Assembly (NCBI RefSeq): GCF_002946355.1
Contig: NZ_PKOZ01000002.1
Coordinates: 1 to 64,000, forward strand
Length of the DNA: 64,000 nt
Direction of reading: 5' to 3'
From: Pradoshia eiseniae
GTDB lineage: Bacteria > Bacillota > Bacilli > Bacillales > Pradoshiaceae
A model generated the notes under the pieces. It searched no databases. It had not been told where the DNA came from and saw only the letters and a program-made list of their open reading frames with translations. Made by a program: the position numbers and the translations under genes. Of the stretch, positions 41,624-52,265 are shown in pieces. How positions within the stretch are numbered: position 1 is the stretch's first letter; each line of letters begins with the position of its first letter.

Positions 41624-41763
41624 GTCAAAGTGGTGCCATTATTATATTTTTCAAGATTAGCAAGGCGAGGGGGTAGGGACGTATAAGAAATGTTCAAAAT
41701 GCTTATTGTACGCAGATTCCAATTGATGCACGTTTAATCGAACAATAATAGGGGGGACCACAA

Positions 41764-43050
41764 TTGAAAAGCTTGAAAAAATTAGCTGTAATCGGCCTAT
41801 CGGCTGTTCTCGCTTTGTCATTAACAGCATGTAAGGATAATGAAGAGGCTTCAGGTAAGAGTGATGGGAATGTTACCCTTGATTTCTGGACATTTGGTGC
41901 AACTAATTATGAGGATTTAGCGAAGGAATATGAAAAGGAAAATCCTGGTGTAAAGATCAAGGTAAGATCTGCTGAAACAGCTGAGCACCATGATGCATTA
42001 TTCACCGCCTTGTCTGCTGGAAATGGCGCGCCGGATATCACGATGCTGGAAATTGACCAGCTTGACCGCTTCAAAGCTGCACAGGACCGTTTTGAGAACC
42101 TGTATGATCTTGGTGCAAAGGACATTAAGGATCAATACCTGGATTGGAAGTGGAATACAGGTGAGAACGAAAGCGGAGACTTCTTGATTGGCCTGCCAAC
42201 GGATATTGGTCCTAAAGCGTTATACTACCGAGTCGATTTATTTGAGGAGGCCGGTTTACCGACTGATCCGGAAGAAGTGGCGGCATTGATTGATTCGCCA
42301 GCCGCCTTTGAAGAAGCAGGCCTTAAAGTGAAAGAAAAAACAGGAAAGCCTTTTATTGACAGTATTGATATGGCTTTCAGAGCCTACTTGGACGGTGCCG
42401 AAACAACATTCCTGAGCCCAGAGGGCGAATTGTTGATAGAGGAGGAAGGAAACGCTGTTAAAGATGCCTATGATTATGCGGTGAAATTGAATGAGATGGG
42501 CATTGTCGGTAAATATGAAATGTGGTCAGCTGAATGGGCAAATGCCGTTAATAAAGGGGAATTTGCTGCTGAGTTAGGGGCTGGCTGGTTAAAGGGCTGG
42601 ATGGAAGGCAATGCACAGGAGTCATCTGGTAAATGGAGAGTGGCGACACTGCCAACTGAATTTGCGGCAAACTGGGGAGGCTCATTCATTTCTATCCCAA
42701 GCGAAACAGAAAATGCAGAGGAAGCCTATAAATTCACAGAGTGGCTCGTTTCACCAGAAAACCAGCTGAAATCGTTCCAAGATAAGGGACTTTTCCCTTC
42801 TGCCCATTCTGTCTATGAAATGGAAGAATTTAAGACAAACAAAGATGAATTCTTTGGCGGACAATCAACGGCGCCGGTATTTGCAGAAGCTGCACAAGAT
42901 ATTAATGGCGCTGTATATAAAGGCGAAAAATACTTCCCAATTTATTCTGAGGTAACGAATGCTTTAGAAAATGTCCAAACAAAAGGAACGGATCCTGAAA
43001 AGGAATGGAAAGAGGCTGTTAAACGCTCCAAGGGCTTATTAGACCGATAA
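41764..43050 (+). CDS. Carbohydrate ABC transporter substrate-binding lipoprotein
   Basis: This family 1 extracellular sugar-binding protein has 428 residues. The signal peptide MKSLKKLAVIGLSAVLALSL ends in the lipobox LTAC (Cys23). The mature part shows LDFWTFGATNYEDLAKEYEKENPGVKI, FTALSAGNGAPDITMLEID and WGGSFISIPSET, typical of oligosaccharide binders. The start is TTG after GGGGGGACCACAA. It is followed by a stable hairpin and two permeases. The GH1 enzyme downstream suggests a beta-glycoside ligand, which is inference. Confidence 0.92.
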   Translation: MKSLKKLAVIGLSAVLALSLTACKDNEEASGKSDGNVTLDFWTFGATNYEDLAKEYEKENPGVKIKVRSAETAEHHDALFTALSAGNGAPDITMLEIDQLDRFKAAQDRFENLYDLGAKDIKDQYLDWKWNTGENESGDFLIGLPTDIGPKALYYRVDLFEEAGLPTDPEEVAALIDSPAAFEEAGLKVKEKTGKPFIDSIDMAFRAYLDGAETTFLSPEGELLIEEEGNAVKDAYDYAVKLNEMGIVGKYEMWSAEWANAVNKGEFAAELGAGWLKGWMEGNAQESSGKWRVATLPTEFAANWGGSFISIPSETENAEEAYKFTEWLVSPENQLKSFQDKGLFPSAHSVYEMEEFKTNKDEFFGGQSTAPVFAEAAQDINGAVYKGEKYFPIYSEVTNALENVQTKGTDPEKEWKEAVKRSKGLLDR

Positions 43051-43069
43051 CTCAACTATTCACCGGAAT

Positions 43070-43108
43070 AAGGCGGGGAGTTTGGCAATAAGATGCTGCT
43101 CCCGCCTT
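43070..43108 (+). promoter_or_regulatory. Intercistronic hairpin between binding protein and permease
   Basis: AAGGCGGGGAG and CTCCCGCCTT form a stable stem with an 18-nt loop and no T run. Such hairpins commonly protect the upstream mRNA and give the binding protein higher expression than the permeases. Confidence 0.7.
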
Positions 43109-43129
43109 TGATGGAAAAGAGGTGTGAAA

Positions 43130-44089
43130 ATGGAATCAGTGAAAGCGAATGCTATTACCAATAAGCCCAAAGTGAAAAAGAAGCCTTTTAGGTCTGAGGC
43201 GAAAAAAGATATGTATTCTGCCTATCTATATATCGCTCCCTTCTTCATTATCTTCGCGATTATTGGGTTGTATCCAGCTGTTTTCAGTATTTATTTAGCC
43301 TTCCAGAAGTGGAATGGTCTCAGTCCGATGGTTTTTGCCGGATTGGATAATTTCAGAATTGTCTTAGCGGACCCTCTTTTTTGGAAGTCAGTTTACAACA
43401 CAATAGTCATGGGAATCATGGGGACTGCCCCGCAAATTGTATTTGGAATTATATTTGCCTACTTGCTGAATATGGCCTTTCTTAAATTCAGAAACCTTTT
43501 TAGAGTTACAATCTTTATGCCATATATTACCTCGATGGTGGCGGTTGCCTTGATTTTCAGCGTGCTGTTTAGCAATCATGAATCATCTTTGGCTAATTAT
43601 GTATTAAGCTTAGCGGGACTTGACCCGGTTAGCTGGGGCAGTTCAGAGTGGGGAACAAAGATTGCCATATCCATTATGGTTTTCTGGCGATGGGTAGGCT
43701 ATAACACGATTATTTATCTTGCTGGAATTCAAAGTATTCCAAATGATCTTTATGAAGCCTCAACTATTGACGGGGCCAGTAAATTTCAACAGTTCCGCTA
43801 TATTACTGTACCAATGTTAAAACCATTTATTATATTGACTGTCTTTACCTCAACTGTTGGGGCCCTGCAGCTTTTTTCCGAACCAACCGTATTCTTAGGT
43901 ACAGATGCCTTTACACGCGATGAGGCGATGACAATCGTGATGTACTTATATCGTGATGCATTTAAATTACAATCCTTTGGTACAGCATCTGCTACGGCTA
44001 TGATCTTATTGGTACTAATCACTGTTTTTGCGGCAATCAACGTATACCTGACATCTGGTATGGGGAGAAAAAGGAGGGGGCAACAGTGA
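43130..44089 (+). CDS. Sugar ABC transporter permease (MalF/UgpA type)
   Basis: The 319-residue protein has six predicted membrane segments, beginning YLYIAPFFIIFAIIGLYPAVFSIYLAF. The ATPase-contacting EAA loop reads LYEASTIDGASKFQQFRYITVPML. ATG at 43130 follows AGAGGTGTGAAA; a GTG two codons earlier is possible. It ends over the start of the next permease. No ATPase gene is nearby, so a shared MsmX-type ATPase is expected. Confidence 0.93.
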   Translation: MESVKANAITNKPKVKKKPFRSEAKKDMYSAYLYIAPFFIIFAIIGLYPAVFSIYLAFQKWNGLSPMVFAGLDNFRIVLADPLFWKSVYNTIVMGIMGTAPQIVFGIIFAYLLNMAFLKFRNLFRVTIFMPYITSMVAVALIFSVLFSNHESSLANYVLSLAGLDPVSWGSSEWGTKIAISIMVFWRWVGYNTIIYLAGIQSIPNDLYEASTIDGASKFQQFRYITVPMLKPFIILTVFTSTVGALQLFSEPTVFLGTDAFTRDEAMTIVMYLYRDAFKLQSFGTASATAMILLVLITVFAAINVYLTSGMGRKRRGQQ

Positions 44090-44928
44090 AAAAAAATAAA
44101 AGGACAAGAAGATTTTCTGCTGGGAAACTCCTCGTATATATCTTTTTATCGATAGCATCCATCCTTTCATTGTTTCCTTTCTATTGGATGTTTGTAATGG
44201 CGACTAGGCCAAGCTCAGCCTTTAACTCCATACCGCCTACCATAACGCCGGGGAATATGCTGGTTGAGAATTTTAATAAGGTGTTAAACTCCATTGATTT
44301 CTTCGGTTCGATGTGGAACTCCTTTGTCATATGCATCATCGTCACAGTTGTGGTGTTATTCATTAGTTCCTTGGCAGGCTATGCTTTTGCGAAATTCTCC
44401 TTCCGCGGAAAAAATGTTCTCTTTATTGCTATTCTGTTAACGATGATTATTCCGCCGCAATTAGGGTTAATTCCTCAATATTTTCTCATCTCAAACGCAG
44501 GTTTACTGGACACCTTGCCAGGGGTTATGGTGCTGTTCTTTTTGAACCCTTTAGGCATTTTTCTCATGAGGCAATACATCAGTAAATCGGTTCCTGATGA
44601 GCTTATGGAGGCAGCGAAATTAGATGGGTGCTCGAATTTTAGGATTTACCGCAGTATTGTCGTGCCGATAATTTTACCGGCGTTCGCCACTTTAGGCATC
44701 ATCGTTTTTACTGCTGTGTGGGGAGAGTTCCTATGGCAGTTTACTGTTTTGAGAGACCCGGAGAATTATACAATCCAAGTAGCGTTAGCTCAACTGAGCA
44801 ATACAAGAGATGTAGATTTCGGGATGATCATGTCAGGTGTATTTTGGGCAACGGTTCCGCTTTTGGTGGTATTCTTATTTTTCAATAAGTTATTTATTTC
44901 AAGTATTACGGAAGGATCTGTAAAATAA
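44086..44928 (+). CDS. Sugar ABC transporter permease (MalG/UgpE type)
   Basis: The 280-residue partner permease has six membrane segments and the EAA loop LMEAAKLDGCSNFRIYRSIVVPII. It starts at GTG overlapping the previous TGA, after AAGGAGGGGGCAACA. With the upstream permease it forms the heterodimeric channel. Confidence 0.93.
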   Translation: MKKNKRTRRFSAGKLLVYIFLSIASILSLFPFYWMFVMATRPSSAFNSIPPTITPGNMLVENFNKVLNSIDFFGSMWNSFVICIIVTVVVLFISSLAGYAFAKFSFRGKNVLFIAILLTMIIPPQLGLIPQYFLISNAGLLDTLPGVMVLFFLNPLGIFLMRQYISKSVPDELMEAAKLDGCSNFRIYRSIVVPIILPAFATLGIIVFTAVWGEFLWQFTVLRDPENYTIQVALAQLSNTRDVDFGMIMSGVFWATVPLLVVFLFFNKLFISSITEGSVK

Positions 44929-44959
44929 AGATTATCACTCGGTCATAGAAGGGATTAAC

Positions 44960-45964
44960 ATGAATTTAACCATTAAAGATATTGCGCAGATGGCAAATGT
45001 TTCACCAGGGACCGTTTCAAAGGTCATCAATAATTACGATGGAATAAGTGAAAAAACAAGGAAAAAAGTGCTCGATATTATTCATCAATGTGGTTTTGAG
45101 CCTAGTTTTTCTGCTAGGTCCCTGGCTACAAAGAAATCAAATCTAATTGGATTAATTTATGCAGGGAGAATTAATGTAGATATGACCCACCCTTATTTTA
45201 ATGAGATTATCTCTTCTTTTAAGAAGAATATGGGTTTGCTTGGATATGACATTCTAATGTTTTCAAATGAGAAATTCAATACTGATAATGGCAGCTATTT
45301 AGCAAGATGCCGCCATTTCAATGTGGATGGCTGCTTAATCATTGCCGGTGAAGAGGTAGAGGAGTCCACCTATGAGCTGGCAAAGGAGGGAATGCCCTGC
45401 ATCGGGATTGATATCGAGTTAAAAGGGCCTAAGGCAAGCTACATCATGACTGATAATGTCGGGCTGTCTAAAAAAGTGGTGGAGTATCTCTATCTTCATG
45501 CGATAAAAAAAGTCGGTTTCATTGCCGGCAAGTTTGATTCCCCTGTTTCGACTTATCGCAAACAAGGCTTCCTGGAAGCGATGAACCAGTTCGGTTTGGA
45601 GGTTTGCGAGGATTGGATTCAATATGGTGACTTTCATGAGGAAAGCGGTTATATGGCGATGAAGAAAATCCTCCAATCAAAAGAGCTGCCTGAGGCTATA
45701 TTTGCAACATCGGATATGATGGCTCTGGGTGCCTTACAGGCAATCAAAGAAGCAGGCCTGAATTGCCCGCAGGATATCCGATTAATTGGCTGTGATGATA
45801 TCGCCGCCTGCCGTTACAGCTCTCCGAAACTGACGACGGTGAAACAGGACAAAGAGAAATTCGGAAAATTATCGGCGTATATGCTTGATGATTTGATTAA
45901 TGATCGTTCACAATTACAACCCGTCTTTATTGACTCCGAATTAATTATTAGAGAGTCATGTTAG
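44960..45964 (+). CDS. LacI-family transcriptional regulator of the sugar operon
   Basis: The 334-residue regulator has an N-terminal helix-turn-helix (LTIKDIAQMANVSPGTVSKVINN), a hinge, and a periplasmic-binding-protein-like sensor domain (GLIYAGRINVDMTHPYFNEI, ATSDMMALGALQAIKEAG, IGCDDIAACRYSSPKLTTV). It follows the permeases by 31 bp. It is the natural candidate to bind the GAAACCGGTTTC palindromes upstream of the operon. Confidence 0.92.
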   Translation: MNLTIKDIAQMANVSPGTVSKVINNYDGISEKTRKKVLDIIHQCGFEPSFSARSLATKKSNLIGLIYAGRINVDMTHPYFNEIISSFKKNMGLLGYDILMFSNEKFNTDNGSYLARCRHFNVDGCLIIAGEEVEESTYELAKEGMPCIGIDIELKGPKASYIMTDNVGLSKKVVEYLYLHAIKKVGFIAGKFDSPVSTYRKQGFLEAMNQFGLEVCEDWIQYGDFHEESGYMAMKKILQSKELPEAIFATSDMMALGALQAIKEAGLNCPQDIRLIGCDDIAACRYSSPKLTTVKQDKEKFGKLSAYMLDDLINDRSQLQPVFIDSELIIRESC

Positions 45965-46092
45965 CGCTTTGCCAGATTTCTAGATTAAAAGAAAATCCAT
46001 TACCGGTAAGCTATTTATGGCTCATCAGAAACAGATCATGCATTAGATAGAAGAAGCTTTTATACAAAACTGGGTTGAGTGGAGGTTATGTG

Positions 46093-47004
46093 GTGAATTA
46101 CTACACGGTAGTTGATGTTGGAGGCTCTGCCATTAAATATGCTCTTATGGATGAAACGGGTTGTTTTATCGATAAAGCCTCCCTTCCGACGCCTAAAAAT
46201 AGTCTGAGCGAATTAATAGATACCATTGACTTGGTTGTACAGCAGTATAGAACAACACATCTAATTCAAGGGCTGGCTCTCAGTATGCCAGGTGCCGTAA
46301 ATACGGAAGCCGGCAATATTGAGGGAATTAGTGCACTTCCATATCTTCACGGACCAAATATTAAAAACATCCTTCAGGCACGGACAGGGCTGCCGGTTGA
46401 AATGGAAAATGACGCAAATTGTGCTGGGCTTGCAGAAGGATGGACTGGCGCCGCGAAGGATGTGAATGACTATCTTTGTATCGTCCTCGGTACAGGCGTG
46501 GGGGGCGCAGTAGTTCTAGACAAAAAGATTCGACATGGCAAGAATGGTTTTGCCGGAGAGTTCGGCTATATGGTGATGGAAGGCTATCTGGATGGGCAGG
46601 CAAGAGAAACATGGAGTTCGCTGGCAGCTGTAGGCGGCTTGGTCAAGCAGGTGGCCAAAAGAAAAGGCGTGAATCCGGCTGTTCTTAGCGGAAAAGTCAT
46701 TTTTGAGCTTGCTGAAAAGGGAGATGCAGAAATACAGGATGAGATTAACAAATTTTTCATGCGACTTGCTGTAGGCATCTATAATCTGCAATTTATCTTT
46801 GACCCGGAGAAAATTCTGATTGGCGGTGCAATCAGTCACAGAGAGGGCTTCATTGAGCAGATTAATGAATTATTAGGAAGAATGAAATACGACCAAGAAG
46901 GCATAACCGTTAAAGTTGAAAGATGTCAGTTTGGCAATGATTCTAACTTGATCGGAGCTTTGTATCATTACTTGCAGCGGCAGAAGAACTTAATTGCTGG
47001 TTGA
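46093..47004 (+). CDS. ROK-family sugar or glycoside kinase
   Basis: The 303-residue protein has the N-terminal phosphate motif VVDVGGSAIKYALMDE, ENDANCAGLAEGW (catalytic Asp) and VLGTGVGGAVVLDKKI, all ROK kinase marks. The usual zinc motif CxCGxxGCxE after GFAGEFGYM is absent; that place reads EGYLDGQARETWSS. This departs from glucokinases, and some beta-glucoside kinases show similar loss. Start: GTG at 46093, 7 nt after GGAGG. It sits between the LacI and GH1 genes. Confidence 0.87.
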   Translation: MNYYTVVDVGGSAIKYALMDETGCFIDKASLPTPKNSLSELIDTIDLVVQQYRTTHLIQGLALSMPGAVNTEAGNIEGISALPYLHGPNIKNILQARTGLPVEMENDANCAGLAEGWTGAAKDVNDYLCIVLGTGVGGAVVLDKKIRHGKNGFAGEFGYMVMEGYLDGQARETWSSLAAVGGLVKQVAKRKGVNPAVLSGKVIFELAEKGDAEIQDEINKFFMRLAVGIYNLQFIFDPEKILIGGAISHREGFIEQINELLGRMKYDQEGITVKVERCQFGNDSNLIGALYHYLQRQKNLIAG

Positions 47005-47037
47005 CTGGAGAAATTGTGAGCAAACGCGAAAGTATGA

Positions 47038-48522
<1,485 letters not shown>

Positions 48523-48542
48523 TCTCTTTAAATAGTATAAAT

Positions 48543-48586
48543 AAAAGAGCATTGGGAGCTAAAATCAGCCCTCAATGCTCTTTTGG
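48543..48586. terminator. Bidirectional terminator after the GH1 gene
   Basis: AAAAGAGCATTG and CAATGCTCTTTT form a stem with A and T runs on both sides. It serves the convergent GH1 and ABC-2-like genes. Confidence 0.88.
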
Positions 48587-48591
48587 TCTAT

Positions 48592-48633
48592 TGGCACAAT
48601 TAGTTTGCCGCTTTCGGCATACTAATTGTCCCA
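48592..48633 (-). repeat. Long hairpin after the ABC-2-like gene
   Basis: GGCACAATTAGTTTGCCG, a short loop and CGGCATACTAATTGTCCC pair almost fully. It lies directly at the end of the minus-strand gene without a T tract and may protect the 3' end of its transcript. Confidence 0.55.
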
Positions 48634-48637
48634 GGGA

Positions 48638-49789
48638 TTATTTATTTGGGTGTTTTTGTACACGTAATGGTTTGAAAATAGCCAGCACGTACAGCACTAA
48701 ACCAGCAATCCCAATTCCGGCAATTGTGTTAAAGGAAGCTCCTGTGTAGAAGCCGCTGCCGAAATAGAAAATATCGCGTAATCCTTCAGCAGCAAAGCGA
48801 ATAGGAACCCATGGGCGAATGAAGTTTACAAAGAAGTCTGGAAGCATTTCCATTGGCATCATTAGAACTCCCATACCCAGTAGCATAACAACCATAAAGA
48901 GTGTAATGGCTGGTTTGCCGATCCATGCTGTCACAGCAGATACTAATAGGAAGAAGCAGAATGCTGCAAAGGATACAAAAGAGCCAACTAAGAAATAGCT
49001 AGGCATGTTTATACCAGCAATTGTACCTAATGTCGCAACAGTAAAGCCTGAGAATAGAGCAATAAGGACTCCAAATAGAACTTGTCCGCCCATTAAGCGC
49101 AATGCTTGCTTGCGTGTGAGCAATTCCTTCTTCAAGATGTTTGACGTTGTTAGGAATAGAATGAACCCTCCGATTAACGCACCTACCCAGGCTGGCACTG
49201 CCATCAAAGTCGGTGCATTGCCATTTGCTGTAGAAGCGGTAATGGGATTGAATACTTTTTCTTTAGAAACGATCGGATTGACGAGTACAGCTGCTTTATC
49301 AGCATCGATTTTTTGGCCATCCATTTGCTTGGCAAAGTTAGCAGAATATTGGTTGCTCAATTGGGTGATCAAAGCACTTAAAGCAGTTTTTGCATAGTTT
49401 GCACCTGTCGCGTTAAAGCCCTGATTAATATAAACCTTTAAGGCTGCAGGTTTGTTGTTTGCGAGGGCATTTTGCAGGGCATCATTATATCCTTCAGGAA
49501 TAACTAGCGCTGCATAATATTTCTTATCATGAAATAAATCATCTATATCTGTTTCTTTTACTTTTGTAAAAGCTAGCATAGGCTCCTCATCAGCAGTACC
49601 TTTACTCATTTGTTCAACCGCTGATAGGACTGCGTCTACATGAGCACCTTCGTCGTTTACACTTATGGCAACCGGCAGATTCCTTACCTTCGGATCTCCT
49701 TGAGCGAATAAGTTTACGGAGAATAATGAAATGATTAATATGACGGCAAGAGGAGCTAGCCAAGCTGTCTTTTCTTTAAATAATCTCAA
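48638..49789 (-). CDS. YhgE/ABC-2-type membrane protein (DUF3533-like)
   Basis: The 383-residue protein has one N-terminal membrane segment (about 8-28), an extracytoplasmic domain (VRNLPVAISVNDEGAHVDAVLSA, AALVIPEGYNDALQNAL, YINQGFNATGANYAKTAL) and five or six C-terminal membrane segments. This is the layout of YhgE/Pip and ABC-2 permeases. No ATPase accompanies it. The start is TTG 7 nt after AAGGAAG; an ATG 29 codons upstream has no ribosome site. It is divergent from a TetR gene that probably controls it. A drug or lipid export role is inferred only. Confidence 0.82.
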   Translation of the reverse strand: MRLFKEKTAWLAPLAVILIISLFSVNLFAQGDPKVRNLPVAISVNDEGAHVDAVLSAVEQMSKGTADEEPMLAFTKVKETDIDDLFHDKKYYAALVIPEGYNDALQNALANNKPAALKVYINQGFNATGANYAKTALSALITQLSNQYSANFAKQMDGQKIDADKAAVLVNPIVSKEKVFNPITASTANGNAPTLMAVPAWVGALIGGFILFLTTSNILKKELLTRKQALRLMGGQVLFGVLIALFSGFTVATLGTIAGINMPSYFLVGSFVSFAAFCFFLLVSAVTAWIGKPAITLFMVVMLLGMGVLMMPMEMLPDFFVNFIRPWVPIRFAAEGLRDIFYFGSGFYTGASFNTIAGIGIAGLVLYVLAIFKPLRVQKHPNK

Positions 49790-49920
49790 TTGATGTCTTC
49801 CTTTCTGGGTTTCAACATGTTGTTTAGTAGCATGAGGATATCTTATAATTTCTAGGGAAATAAAAGCAATAAACAAAAACGGCCGGTATGTTAAATTTTA
49901 GTGATAAGAGGTCATAAGAT

Positions 49921-50505
49921 ATGAGCATTTACACCGAAAAGAACAGAAAAACAAAAAAGCTTATACAGCAATCGTTTATAAAAATTTTAGAAAAGAAACC
50001 ATTTGAGTCAATCACAATTGGGGAGATTACCAAGACAGCTAAAATCAATCGCGGCACCTTTTATTTGCACTTTGAGGATAAATACGATTTGCTTGAACAA
50101 ATGGAGCAGCAATTAATTTCAGATCTTGGTGCCCATCTGGATAAATTACAGTCCAGCTATTCACCGCACCATACATTTGAAAAGCAGCAAGAGCAGTTAG
50201 CGTCGACATTATTCTCCTTTATTGGCATGCATTCGCCTATATTAAAAATCTTTTTAAGTGATCATGGGAGAGCGGGCTTTCATATTCGATTCAGAGACGC
50301 CTTTTCAGAAAAAGTACGTGTTAATTTAGAGAAGATTGAAGGATTTGGAGACAAATTAAATGTCCCGTTAGAGTATTTTTTATCCTTTATCACTTCTGCC
50401 TTTTTAGGGCTAATTGAACAATGGGTTCAAAATGATTTAGATAAAACCCCATCAGAGATGACTAAAATTTATATTGATATTATTTCTTATATTCAAGGAA
50501 AGTAG
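49921..50505 (+). CDS. TetR-family transcriptional regulator
   Basis: The 194-residue regulator has an N-terminal helix-turn-helix (KKLIQQSFIKILEKKPFESITIGEITKTAKINRGTFYLHFEDKYDLLEQM) and a C-terminal domain of the YxaF/DhaS-like TetR_C type (ITSAFLGLIEQWVQND). ATG follows AAGAGGTC. Its divergent position predicts control of the ABC-2-like gene. The intergenic DNA contains ATATCTTAT and ATAAGATAT inverted 67 bp apart. Confidence 0.9.
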   Translation: MSIYTEKNRKTKKLIQQSFIKILEKKPFESITIGEITKTAKINRGTFYLHFEDKYDLLEQMEQQLISDLGAHLDKLQSSYSPHHTFEKQQEQLASTLFSFIGMHSPILKIFLSDHGRAGFHIRFRDAFSEKVRVNLEKIEGFGDKLNVPLEYFLSFITSAFLGLIEQWVQNDLDKTPSEMTKIYIDIISYIQGK

Positions 50506-50570
50506 AAAACATTATTTTAATAAAATAACATGTCGTGATAGATGTAATGATCTTTATCGGGAGAGGTCGT

Positions 50571-50600
50571 GCGGAGATGTATTGTCTCCGCTTTTTTTAT
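50571..50600 (+). terminator. Terminator after the TetR gene
   Basis: GCGGAGA and TCTCCGC with a 7-nt loop are followed by eight T. The rest of the 275-bp gap before the symporter shows no other clear element. Confidence 0.92.
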
Positions 50601-50780
50601 TCTGGTAAATAGGTTAGCGAGATTAAAAATACAACCTATGTGAAATGTTTAACAATGAATAGATGAATGATATTTCCTAATGGATGTCATACTAATTGTA
50701 CCTCTTTGAAATAAGTTGGAGAAAAGCACTTGGAACATAGCGTATCAAAATATATCTAAACCTTTAGGAGTGAAAACATC

Positions 50781-52136
50781 ATGCGTAAATTTGGTGCTAA
50801 AGACAAATGGGGGTATTTGTTCGGTGATTTCGGAAACGATTTCTTCTTCCTGTTTGTTGCCAGTTATTTGATGGTATACTATACGGACATTTATCATTTG
50901 AATCCATTAGCGGTCGGTGGGTTATTTGCCATTGCTCGTTTATGGGATGCATTTGCTGATATTGCATGGGGGCGGTTCATCGATACAAGGAAGCCTGGTA
51001 AACAGGGTAAATTCAGACCTTGGCTTCTTAGAATGTCATTTCCCTTAGTCATTTCGGGTGTATTAATGTTCGTTCATATCCCAGGAATGTCACACGGCTT
51101 TTATCTGGCTTATGCTTATGTAAGTTATATTCTTTGGGGAACATTGTACAGTACTGTAAACATTCCCTATGGTTCCATGGCATCCGTAATGACAGCTGAC
51201 CCTGTAGAACGTACGGCTCTTTCTTCTTGGAGAACAGTAGGGTCTCAATTAGCGGGATTAATTATCAATGTTTTAGGACCGGTTATTTTATTCGTTGATA
51301 ATGAAGCTTCGGCAAACCGCTTTTTATTGGTAGCAATCATCTTCGGCATTTTAGCAATTGCTTGTTATATCGCTTGTTATAAACTTACGATTGAGCGTGT
51401 TACTTTGACGGATAAAGCTGATGAATCTAAAGTAAATACAAAAGATACATTGAGAGGTCTATTCAAAAATAGGCCGTTACTTTGGTTCCTTGTGGCTTCC
51501 TTAACATTCATGGTTACCGTCATGTTTATCAGTTCTGTGAATGTATACTTGTTTAAGGATTATTTCCGAAATACGGCAGGCTTGAGTATCATTGGGTTCG
51601 TGCAATCTGGAGCTGTAATCTTGCTTGCGCCTTTCATACTTAAGCTGGTTAAGAAATACGGCAAAAAAGAAGTGGCTTCGGCTGGGTTGTTATTGGCTGC
51701 TGTCGCCTACCTTGTTTCATACTTGCTTCCTAATCTAAGCATGATGATGTTTATTGTGATTATTGCTATCGCAAATCTTGGTTTCGGTGCCTTTAACCTT
51801 GTTATTTGGGCCTTTGTGACTGATGTCATCGATTATCATGAGTACTTGACAGGCTTGCGTGAGGATGGGACGGTTTACTCCATCTATTCCATGGCACGTA
51901 AAATCGGTCAAGCCGTTGCAGGTGGTATAGGTGGAGCAGCAATTGCAGCTGTAGGATACAATGCAGAACTAAAAGCACAAACAGCAGATACACTGAGCGG
52001 TATCCATATGCTTGGCACTTTAGTGCCGGCAATCCTGCTTGGAGCGGTGTTCCTTGTTATTGTGTTCCTTTATCCATTAAACAAAAAACGAACGGCACAG
52101 CTGGCAATAGACCTTGCTGAAAAGAGAAAGCAATAA
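50781..52136 (+). CDS. GPH-family cation:glycoside/hexuronide symporter
   Basis: The 451-residue protein has about 12 membrane segments and the MelB/UidB signature: WGYLFGDFGNDFFFLFVASYLMVYYTDIYHLNPLAVG, DAFADIAWGRFIDTR, and WGTLYSTVNIPYGSMASVMTADPVERTALSSWR. It ends in a short basic tail. Such carriers import melibiose, glucuronides or related glycosides with H+ or Na+. Next to the uronate genes, a glucuronide or hexuronate is the likely substrate. ATG follows TTTAGGAGTGAAAACATC. Confidence 0.9.
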   Translation: MRKFGAKDKWGYLFGDFGNDFFFLFVASYLMVYYTDIYHLNPLAVGGLFAIARLWDAFADIAWGRFIDTRKPGKQGKFRPWLLRMSFPLVISGVLMFVHIPGMSHGFYLAYAYVSYILWGTLYSTVNIPYGSMASVMTADPVERTALSSWRTVGSQLAGLIINVLGPVILFVDNEASANRFLLVAIIFGILAIACYIACYKLTIERVTLTDKADESKVNTKDTLRGLFKNRPLLWFLVASLTFMVTVMFISSVNVYLFKDYFRNTAGLSIIGFVQSGAVILLAPFILKLVKKYGKKEVASAGLLLAAVAYLVSYLLPNLSMMMFIVIIAIANLGFGAFNLVIWAFVTDVIDYHEYLTGLREDGTVYSIYSMARKIGQAVAGGIGGAAIAAVGYNAELKAQTADTLSGIHMLGTLVPAILLGAVFLVIVFLYPLNKKRTAQLAIDLAEKRKQ

Positions 52137-52158
52137 TTAGAATCACTAGGCATAAGAG

Positions 52159-52196
52159 AGAAGATAGTTAATAGGCATTAGCTATCTTCTTGCTTA
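52159..52196 (+). terminator. Terminator after the symporter
   Basis: AGAAGATAG and CTATCTTCT with a 14-nt loop are followed by TGCTTATAT, a weak T tract. Confidence 0.65.
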
Positions 52197-52265
52197 TATA
52201 TATTGAATATGGGCTGAATACCATGATATGATGGTGAAAAGTGTCCTTGGAAGAGGGAGTATGAC

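Noticed and set aside
45960-45975. TGTTAGCGCTTTGC after the LacI gene as a cre site
   Set aside because: The right half does not match the WCA end of the consensus, and the position overlaps the stop codon of the gene.
50652-50665. TGAAATGTTTAACA upstream of the GPH symporter as a cre site
   Set aside because: The central CG of the cre consensus is missing (12 of 14 matches), so it is not reliable.
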